A stretch of DNA of 9,668 nt from positions 4,926 to 14,593 of the forward strand of contig JANLGA010000044.1 of NCBI GenBank assembly GCA_024653225.1, in the 5' to 3' direction. Within the stretch, counting starts at the first letter, position 1. Every line of letters starts with the position of its first letter. Made by a program: the position numbers and the translations under genes. Shown piece by piece: positions 1 to 5,299 of the stretch. This stretch comes from Bacillota bacterium (GTDB lineage Bacteria; Bacillota; Sulfobacillia; JABLXB01). The notes beneath the pieces are model-generated. The model saw only the letters and a list, made by a program, of their open reading frames with translations. It was not told the origin of the DNA and ran no database searches.

Positions 1-737
1 TCGAGAGTCATCACGCGCCGTTCTCTAAGGATCTCGGGGACCTTGCCTTCGTTGATCCTCTGGGCGAGCCCCTCCACGATCGACGTCTTCCCTACGCCGG
101 GATCCCCTATCAATACGGGGTTGTTCTTGGTTCTCCTGCTTAGTATCTGTACGACCCTTTCTATCTCGGTTTCCCGCCCGACTACCGGGTCGAGCTTCCC
201 GTCCCTCGCCAGTGCGGTCAGGTCCCTTCCGTACGCGTCGAGAACCGGGGTGGACGACCTGGGCCTCGCGCGTCCTTGCGGCGCTTCCCCCATTTGCTGA
301 GCTGGGCCGCCCAGGAGCTGCAATACCTGCGCCCTCACTTTCTCGAGATCCACGCCCAGCCGAGACAATACCTGGGCGGCGACCCCCTCGCCCTCGCGGA
401 TAAGCCCGAGGAGCAGGTGCTCCGTGCCGATGTAATTGTGACCGAGCAGCCTCGCTTCCTCGGCGGTGAGCTCCAGCACTTTCTTCGCCCGCGGCGTGAT
501 GCTGATCTCTCCACTCGTGGGCGCGTCGCTCTTGCCGATCACCTTCTCGACCTCGGCCTGGACAGTACCGAGCTCGACCCCCATGCTTTGGAGCGTTCTC
601 GCCGCTATCCCACTGCCCTCTCTGATGAGGCCGAGGAGCAGGTGCTCCGTGCCGACATACTCGTGGCCGAGCCTGCGAGCCTCCTCTTGGGCAAGAACGA
701 GGACCCTCTGGGCTCTTTCAGTGAACCTTCCAAACAT
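1..737 (-). CDS. clpC: ClpC, AAA+ ATPase of the Clp protease, N-terminal third (cut by window edge)
   Basis: HSP100-type unfoldase that feeds substrates, including phospho-arginine-tagged proteins, to the ClpP peptidase in the cytosol. The first 245 codons are present and the rest lies beyond the left edge; family members are about 810 residues. The start ATG (737) has GGGAGG about 7 nt upstream. The protein opens MFGRFTERAQRVL, then has two Clp_N repeats (about residues 3-70 and 78-143), each containing GTEHLLLGLIREG (29-41 and 104-116). The first AAA+ domain begins near residue 168 with DPVVGRETEIERV, and Walker A is GDPGVGKT (211-218). It follows mcsB after 39 nt and so belongs to the CtsR-controlled operon. 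A 25-nt stretch is identical in the two Clp_N repeats (406-430 and 631-655). The M-domain and second AAA+ domain that separate ClpC from ClpA/ClpE are outside the window, but the ctsR-mcsA-mcsB context makes ClpC the clear call. Confidence 0.96.
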   Translation of the reverse strand, partial: MFGRFTERAQRVLVLAQEEARRLGHEYVGTEHLLLGLIREGSGIAARTLQSMGVELGTVQAEVEKVIGKSDAPTSGEISITPRAKKVLELTAEEARLLGHNYIGTEHLLLGLIREGEGVAAQVLSRLGVDLEKVRAQVLQLLGGPAQQMGEAPQGRARPRSSTPVLDAYGRDLTALARDGKLDPVVGRETEIERVVQILSRRTKNNPVLIGDPGVGKTSIVEGLAQRINEGKVPEILRERRVMTL

Positions 738-776
738 ACAAGACCCTCCCGATACGTTCATCGAATCCCCGCGGTC

Positions 777-1835
777 TCAGGACGTCAGCCTCTCCCTGAC
801 GAGGGCCGCCCTCTTGCAGTCGCGCTCGAACGGCGACATCTCGCGTCCCTCGACGTACTGAAGGAACGCCGGTCTTGTAATCATCAGGAGCTCGTTTACC
901 ACCTGGCGGGACAACCCGCGGATGAGATTCATCTCGGCTCCCATCCTGACGTCGGACCACAGCTTGAGCGCCTCGTCGGACGACAGTATGCGGGCAGTGC
1001 GGAGGATGCCGTAGGCGCGCCACACCCTGTCCTCCACTTGCTCCCTGGCCTGCGACATCAGCAATGCGCGGGCCTTCCTTTCCTGGTTAATAATCTGCCC
1101 CGATATGCCGATCAGGTTGTTCACTATCTCGGCCTCCGACTGTCCGAGCGTGATCTGGTTTGAGACCTGGAACATGCTCCCTGCGGCCTCCGTCCCTTCG
1201 CCGTAGAGGCCCCTCACGGCCACACCGAGCTTGCCTATGGCGGAAAGCACCTTACCCGCCTGGTTGGTTCCTACAAGGCCGGGAAGGTGAACCATCACGG
1301 ACGACCTCAGGCCGGTGCCGGCATTCGTCGGGCATGCCGTGAGGTACCCGTGCTGCGCCGAAAATGCGTAGTCGAGCACGGATTCCACCACGTCATCAAC
1401 CCCGCCGGCGAACACGAACGCCTGCTGCAGCTGCAGCCCCGAGAAAAGGCACTGTATCCGCAGGTGGTCCTCCTCGTTGACCATGATACTCACGGTCTCG
1501 TCGCGTCCCAGGATCACCGCCTTCCCGCGGGGATCCTGGCTGTGCTGCGGACTTATCAGGTGCTTCTCGACCAGCACCTGCCGCTCGAGCGCCGACATGT
1601 CGTTCAGCCGGAACATCTCGAACGAGCCCCACCCGCCGCTTTCGTTCAGGCCCGCTGTGACCCGCCCCGCATGCCCCAACACCTCGTCGGCCGCAGCCTC
1701 GTCCATCATGTGGGGGAATGGAAACAGCTCGAGGTTCCTGGCCAGCCTGATCCTGCTCGAGATGACGACGTCCGAGTCAGGTCCGGAACCCTTCGTCCAC
1801 TCGGGGGATGACCTCCTCAGGATGTCTTCCAGCAT
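777..1835 (-). CDS. mcsB: McsB, protein-arginine kinase
   Basis: Phosphagen-kinase-like enzyme that phosphorylates arginine side chains with ATP. Known targets in Bacillus include CtsR and misfolded proteins, which then go to ClpC-ClpP. With the ATG at 1835 the protein has 352 residues (B. subtilis McsB has about 363). Visible motifs are SSRIRLARN (26-34), NEED (120-123, guanidino-substrate acidic loop), CPTNAGTGLR (168-177, with the catalytic Cys168), RGLYGEGTEA (208-217), SNQ (225-227) and a C-terminal RDCKRA (338-343). The last matches the RDxxRA phospho-arginine-sensing motif of bacterial McsB. An in-frame GTG at 1844 directly abuts the mcsA stop. I prefer ATG 1835 because AGGTG lies 6 nt upstream of it, overlaps the mcsA stop codon, and suits translational coupling, while the GTG has no good ribosome-binding site. 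All active-site elements look intact. Confidence 0.96.
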   Translation of the reverse strand: MLEDILRRSSPEWTKGSGPDSDVVISSRIRLARNLELFPFPHMMDEAAADEVLGHAGRVTAGLNESGGWGSFEMFRLNDMSALERQVLVEKHLISPQHSQDPRGKAVILGRDETVSIMVNEEDHLRIQCLFSGLQLQQAFVFAGGVDDVVESVLDYAFSAQHGYLTACPTNAGTGLRSSVMVHLPGLVGTNQAGKVLSAIGKLGVAVRGLYGEGTEAAGSMFQVSNQITLGQSEAEIVNNLIGISGQIINQERKARALLMSQAREQVEDRVWRAYGILRTARILSSDEALKLWSDVRMGAEMNLIRGLSRQVVNELLMITRPAFLQYVEGREMSPFERDCKRAALVRERLTS

Positions 1836-1844
1836 AGCGCCCAC

Positions 1845-2354
1845 CTACCGGTTCACGGCCTTTTCTATTTCGCGAATCCTATCCCTGATACTCGCGGCCT
1901 TCTCGTACTCCTCCGCCTGAATCGCCCTCGCCAGTTCGGCCTTCAGCTCTTCGAGCTCTCGGCGCGCGGCGGCACCCCGCCCGGCCTTCCCGGGGAACTT
2001 CCCCACGTGCCTATCCGAACCGTGTATCCTCCTGAGCAACCCCTCCAGCGGCTTCGAGAACTTCTCGTAGCACCGACCACACCCCAATTTGCCCGTCCGA
2101 GCGAAGTCATCGTAGCCCAATCCGCATCCGGGACAACGGGCCGCCCTGCCGGGAGAGACCGCCCGCAGCTCGGGAGCACCGGACCCCAGCATGGCCGATA
2201 GGAGGCTGTTCACCGAGAACGGCTGAAGGAAGATGCTCATCTCTCCCCCCGCGGCCGCGCACTCCTGGCAAATGTGCTTCTCCGAGCGCCGGCCGTTCAC
2301 TATCTTTTGAACGTGCACGGTCGCGGGTCGCTTCCCGCATTCCTCGCACAGCAT
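1845..2354 (-). CDS. mcsA: McsA, zinc-finger activator of McsB
   Basis: Adaptor that binds and activates the arginine kinase McsB and helps control CtsR under heat and thiol or metal stress. The 169-residue product (B. subtilis about 185) opens MLCEECGKRPATVHVQKIVN, the usual McsA start. It has four CxxC pairs (C3/C6, C29/C32, C74/C77, C92/C95), consistent with zinc binding. After a Gly/Arg-rich linker it ends in a UVR-type coiled coil (about 133-167, LKAELARAIQAEEYEKAASI). An upstream in-frame ATG at 2390 would add 12 residues from inside ctsR, but family alignment favours 2354. That ATG also has GGGAGGG about 10 nt upstream, inside the end of ctsR. The ctsR TGA and the mcsA ATG are separated by a single base, so the two are probably translationally coupled. 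Confidence 0.95.
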   Translation of the reverse strand: MLCEECGKRPATVHVQKIVNGRRSEKHICQECAAAGGEMSIFLQPFSVNSLLSAMLGSGAPELRAVSPGRAARCPGCGLGYDDFARTGKLGCGRCYEKFSKPLEGLLRRIHGSDRHVGKFPGKAGRGAAARRELEELKAELARAIQAEEYEKAASIRDRIREIEKAVNR

Positions 2355-2355
2355 C

Positions 2356-2844
2356 TCACGCTTCCCTCCCGTTGTAGGGCTGCGGCTCACCGAGGAGGCC
2401 CAACAGCATGCTTCGGAGTATGCGGGCGCGGGCGGAGTCTCGGTCGACCCTTGCGACCCAAGACACCCCGTCTCCGACAGCTCGCCTCAGGAGCATTGCC
2501 TCCCTGGCCGAGACGAGGCCTTCCTCCTCGAGCATGTGAATGTAGCCCTCGGCCTTCGCCCTCGAGATGGCGTCGCGGACTTCCGAGAACACCGTTTCCA
2601 CCGCGTCCCTGCCGGTCCCGACCCGCCTGCGCACTATCCGAACGTACCCGCCCCCGCCCCGTCTGCTCTCCACCAGGTAGCCGCGCTCCAGGCTGAACCG
2701 AGTCTCGAGAACGTAGTTGATCTGAGACGGCACACACCCCAGCTGTTCCGCCAGGCTGTTCCGCCTGATCTCTATAAAGTCCTCGCCCGCAGTCCTCAGC
2801 ATCTCCTTGATGTACTGCTCGATGGCATCACAAAGGTTCTTCAT
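2356..2844 (-). CDS. ctsR: CtsR, class III heat-shock repressor
   Basis: DNA-binding repressor of clp genes; it dimerises on a tandem heptamer operator and loses DNA binding on heating or through McsA/McsB action. The protein has 162 residues (B. subtilis 154). The winged helix-turn-helix occupies about 22-72, including NSLAEQLGCVPSQINYVLET (29-48) and the wing RRGGGGYVRI (61-70). The Arg62 and Gly63-66 loop corresponds to the wing described as the thermosensor in Bacillus and Geobacillus CtsR. The C-terminal half (about 82-155) matches the four-helix dimer and McsB-contact region (LEEEGLVSAREA). The start ATG aligns with known CtsR N-termini (..IEQYIKEML), but the sequence just upstream (GGTGACCGGTAAACCTT) has only a weak Shine-Dalgarno. 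That may keep repressor output below that of mcsA, mcsB and clpC, which have clearer sites. It is first in the operon and has an operator 28 nt upstream. Confidence 0.97.
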   Translation of the reverse strand: MKNLCDAIEQYIKEMLRTAGEDFIEIRRNSLAEQLGCVPSQINYVLETRFSLERGYLVESRRGGGGYVRIVRRRVGTGRDAVETVFSEVRDAISRAKAEGYIHMLEEEGLVSAREAMLLRRAVGDGVSWVARVDRDSARARILRSMLLGLLGEPQPYNGREA

Positions 2845-2871
2845 AAGGTTTACCGGTCACCCGACTTTGCT

Positions 2872-2888
2872 TTTGACTAACTTTGACT
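2872..2888 (-). promoter_or_regulatory. CtsR operator (tandem heptamer box)
   Basis: The minus strand reads AGTCAAAGTTAGTCAAA. The described CtsR site is RGTCAAA-NAN-RGTCAAA, and both heptamers match perfectly with the correct 3-nt spacing. Only the central spacer base differs (T instead of A). The box lies 28 nt upstream of the ctsR ATG and just downstream of the predicted start of transcription. CtsR bound here would block its own operon, as in Bacillus. Confidence 0.9.
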
Positions 2889-2897
2889 TTCAATACA

Positions 2898-2926
2898 ATG
2901 TTATCTCGCCGGCCTTATCGTTACAA
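2898..2926 (-). promoter_or_regulatory. Predicted sigma-A-type promoter of the ctsR operon
   Basis: The minus strand has TTGTAA (2926-2921), a 17-nt spacer, then TAACAT (2903-2898). Each hexamer matches 4 of 6 consensus bases. Initiation would fall near 2890, so the CtsR box would cover roughly the first 20 transcribed bases. The position relative to the operator supports the call, but the hexamers alone are only moderate. Confidence 0.5.
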
Positions 2927-2948
2927 CGTTCCCGATCGGCCGCCTCGA

Positions 2949-2983
2949 CTCGCGACACCCGAGATTGGGACCGGGCTCGCGAG
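2949..2983 (-). other. Imperfect hairpin between rRNA methyltransferase gene and ctsR promoter
   Basis: A 7-bp arm (CTCGCGA with TCGCGAG, 2949-2955 and 2977-2983) encloses a 4-bp arm (CCCG with CGGG) and a 10-nt loop, with a small asymmetric bulge between the arms. It lies 45 nt past the methyltransferase stop and just upstream of the ctsR promoter, where the upstream unit should end. No T-run follows on the minus strand, so it is not a canonical intrinsic terminator. It could be a Rho-dependent end, an RNA 3' stabiliser, or chance. Confidence 0.35.
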
Positions 2984-3027
2984 AACTCCATTGAATCTCC
3001 TCATTTCTTCTGCACGCTCGACCGCGC

Positions 3028-4200
3028 TCAGTCAATCTCCAGTATGAGGCATTTCAAGTAGTAGCCTTCCGGGGCGACAACCAGGTATGGGTGGTCCCTG
3101 CCCTGGGTACGCTTCTCGACCACCCGACCCGCCCTTCCCGAATCCAGGAGCGCATCCTGCACCACCGCGAAGAAGAGGTCTTCGGTCAAGTGACGGGAGC
3201 AGGAGCACGAAACCAGGATGCCCCCCGGGTTGAGGAGTCGGATGGCTCGAAGGTTGATTTCCTTGTAACCCCTCACCGCGTCTTCCAGGGAGGCCCGGGA
3301 TTTCGCGAAGGCGGGCGGGTCCAGGACGATCATGTCGTACCGCTCCCCCGACCGCTCTCGCGCGCGCAATTCGTCGAACGCGTTGCCCGCGACGAACCTG
3401 CAGATGTCGCCCACTCCATTCAGCCTCGCGTTCTCCCGCGCCACCCCGACGGCCCACTCCGAGACGTCAATGCCCTCGACCTCCCGGGCGCCGCCCGCGG
3501 CGGCGTGCACCGCAAACCCGCCGGTGTAACAGAAACAATCCAACACTCTCCTCCCGGAGGCCAGTCCGACGATGGCCCGCCTGTTCTCGACCTGGTCCAG
3601 GAAGTGACCCGTCTTCTGTCCGTTCTCTACGTCAACCACGAACCGCAGCCCGTTTTCGCCTATCACGATCCGGGTGTCGAACGATCCCGCGAGAAAGCCG
3701 GTGCGCCTTTCGAGTCCCTCGAGATCCCTCACCGGAGCGTCGTTCCTCTCGTAGATCCCCGCCGGTCGGACCAGCTCCTCGAGGATTGACGCGATGACTC
3801 CTTTCCACCTGTCTATGCCGAGCGCGAGTGTCTGGACAACGAGGCAGTCCTCGAACTTGTCCACGATTAGACCCGGGAGGAAGTCCGCCTCGCCGAATAC
3901 GAGCCTGTACGACTTCCTGCTGTCCAAGGTCCTCCGACGGTACTCGCAGGCCGCTTCGAGCCGGCGCCGCAGGAACGATTCATCAACGCGCTCGTCGCGT
4001 CTCGTGAGCATCCTGATGGTGATCTGGGAGGCGGGATTCACATAGCCTTTTCCCAGGAATCTGCCGCGAAAATCCACGACATCCACTACGTCTCCGGGTT
4101 CGTAGCGACCGTTGATCCCGAGGATCTCCGTCCTGTACACCCAGGGGTGGCCCGAAGCCGTCCTGTGATGCTCACCCCTTTTCAGCTGCGCAACGGCCAA
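3028..4200 (-). CDS. RlmI-like class I SAM-dependent rRNA (cytosine-C5) methyltransferase
   Basis: Likely modifies a cytosine in 23S rRNA using S-adenosylmethionine; E. coli RlmI makes m5C1962, but the exact target here is unknown. The 390 residues match the usual family length. An N-terminal PUA-type RNA-binding domain (about 2-75, with GHPWVYRTEI at 17-26 and GKGYVNPAS at 50-58) is followed by a linker domain. The Rossmann methyltransferase fold then shows GQKTGHFLDQ (194-203), motif I VLDCFCYTGGFA (219-230), the acidic strand GIDVS (243-247), DPPAFAKS (294-301) and SCSCSRHL (331-338). The start is TTG at 4200, with GGAAGGGAG about 10 nt upstream and no better in-frame start. It overlaps the end of trxB by 19 nt, implying co-transcription and probably coupled translation. 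Family assignment is firm; substrate position is inference. Confidence 0.9.
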   Translation of the reverse strand: MAVAQLKRGEHHRTASGHPWVYRTEILGINGRYEPGDVVDVVDFRGRFLGKGYVNPASQITIRMLTRRDERVDESFLRRRLEAACEYRRRTLDSRKSYRLVFGEADFLPGLIVDKFEDCLVVQTLALGIDRWKGVIASILEELVRPAGIYERNDAPVRDLEGLERRTGFLAGSFDTRIVIGENGLRFVVDVENGQKTGHFLDQVENRRAIVGLASGRRVLDCFCYTGGFAVHAAAGGAREVEGIDVSEWAVGVARENARLNGVGDICRFVAGNAFDELRARERSGERYDMIVLDPPAFAKSRASLEDAVRGYKEINLRAIRLLNPGGILVSCSCSRHLTEDLFFAVVQDALLDSGRAGRVVEKRTQGRDHPYLVVAPEGYYLKCLILEID

Positions 4201-5177
4201 GCCCGGGTCGCTCCCTTCCCGGCCGGGCGTGCCGCCCCGCCGGCCAAAAAACGCTCCGCCGCCATGGCCGCCACCGCCCCGTCGGCCGCCGCGGTGACTA
4301 CCTGTCTTACCTGTTTCGCCCTCACGTCACCCGCGGCGAATATCCCGGGCACGGAGGTCTCGAGCGACTCGTCAACCACCACGTACCCCGCGTCGTCCAA
4401 CCGCACCATGCCGGCCAGGAACGCAGTGTTCGGAACGAATCCGATGTACACGAACACGCCCTCGACATCGAGTGACGACGTCTCTCCAGTCTCGACATTC
4501 CTGAGGTGGAGCCGTTCCACCGTCTCGGATCCTTCGACCGCCGTGACGACGGTGTTCCATAGGAAAGCGATCCTGTCATTGACCATGGCCGCCTCCCGGA
4601 GGTGTCTACCGGCCCTGAGGGAGTCCCGGCGGTGAATCACTGTCACCCTCGTCGCCACTCTGGCGAGGAACAGGGCCTCCGCGATCGCGGAATCCCCTCC
4701 GCCGACGACCGCGACCCTCTTACCCTTGAAAAACGGCCCGTCACAGGTGGCGCAGTAGGAGACGCCCCGGCCCCTGAGCTCGCGCTCCCCCGGCACACCG
4801 AGCTGCTTTTCGTGCGTGCCGGTCGCCACTATCACGGTCCTCGATTCGACACGGCCCTCTGCGGTGTACAGGGCAAAAGCCCGGCCGTTCGAGCCGGGGG
4901 GCACGACGGACTGCACTTCGTACCCCATGATGCTGCACCCGGACTTCCTTGCCTGGTTCTCCATGGCCGATGCAAGTGCGGGACCCTCGATGCCGTCCGG
5001 AAACCCGGGGTAGTTCTCTATCCGGAAGGTGGTGGCCGCCAGTCCGCCCGGTGCCGTTCGCTCCAATATGACCGTGTCCAGACCGGACCTCGCCGCGTAT
5101 ATGCCCGCGGTAAGCCCCGCCGGACCCGCGCCGATTATCGCGACGTCGTAGACCCTGCGTTCACCCACAGTGCCCAC
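4182..5177 (-). CDS. trxB: Thioredoxin reductase (NADPH, FAD)
   Basis: Low-molecular-weight flavoenzyme that moves electrons from NADPH through FAD and a redox disulfide to thioredoxin. With the GTG at 5177 it has 331 residues (usual 305-335). Motifs: FAD-binding GAGPAGLTAGIYAARSG (16-32), GGLAATT (44-50), active-site CATC (142-145), NADPH-binding GGGDSA (159-164), HRRDSLRA (182-189, arginines typical of 2'-phosphate recognition) and the second FAD contact AGDVR (282-286). The last 20 or so residues form a Gly/Ala/Arg-rich tail beyond the normal end of the fold; the end of this tail is encoded where the next gene overlaps. An upstream ATG at 5204 would give 340 residues. I favour GTG 5177 because a GGGGGG run sits 7 nt upstream and the family begins close to YDVAIIGAG. 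It lies 122 nt after the EF-G paralogue and is probably co-transcribed with it. Confidence 0.95.
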   Translation of the reverse strand: MGTVGERRVYDVAIIGAGPAGLTAGIYAARSGLDTVILERTAPGGLAATTFRIENYPGFPDGIEGPALASAMENQARKSGCSIMGYEVQSVVPPGSNGRAFALYTAEGRVESRTVIVATGTHEKQLGVPGERELRGRGVSYCATCDGPFFKGKRVAVVGGGDSAIAEALFLARVATRVTVIHRRDSLRAGRHLREAAMVNDRIAFLWNTVVTAVEGSETVERLHLRNVETGETSSLDVEGVFVYIGFVPNTAFLAGMVRLDDAGYVVVDESLETSVPGIFAAGDVRAKQVRQVVTAAADGAVAAMAAERFLAGGAARPAGKGATRAWPLRS

Positions 5178-5219
5178 TCTTTCGCCCCCCTGCAGCCGCC
5201 GCATTTCGCCCGGAGGTAT

Positions 5220-5274
5220 CCCCCGAGGTCACCTCGCCAAAAGGGGGGCGTCCTCGCACGAGACCTCGTACGAG
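5220..5274 (-). other. Structured intergenic segment upstream of trxB
   Basis: Two adjacent inverted-repeat blocks lie between the EF-G paralogue stop and trxB. First, near-identical 10-mers CTCGTACGAG and CTCGTGCGAG (minus strand, 5274-5265 and 5262-5253) are 2 nt apart and can pair with each other, the first also being a perfect palindrome. Second, the 13-base palindrome CGAGGTGACCTCG (5236-5224) is flanked by a C-run and a G-run (5248-5243, 5224-5220) that can pair around it. A short TTTT (5242-5239) lies between them. This could be an attenuator, a processing site or a leader hairpin that modulates trxB. No known riboswitch is recognised. Confidence 0.35.
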
Positions 5275-5299
5275 AACACCCCCGCGTCCGGCCGCCATA

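Noticed and set aside
276..1163. Long plus-strand open frame of 295 codons opposite clpC and mcsB
   Set aside because: It lies antisense to two clearly conserved genes and spans their boundary; its Arg/Pro/His-rich product has no family pattern. It is a high-GC antisense shadow.
2807..3061. Small plus-strand open frame of 84 codons spanning the ctsR control region
   Set aside because: It begins inside ctsR, crosses the operator and promoter, and ends inside the methyltransferase gene. There is no family resemblance.
3091..3789. Plus-strand open frame of 232 codons opposite the rRNA methyltransferase
   Set aside because: Fully antisense to a gene with all methyltransferase motifs, and the translation shows no domain.
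4147..4635. Plus-strand open frame of 162 codons over the trxB/methyltransferase junction
   Set aside because: Its Ser/Thr/Ala/Pro-rich composition mirrors the conserved opposite strand, and it has no recognisable domain.
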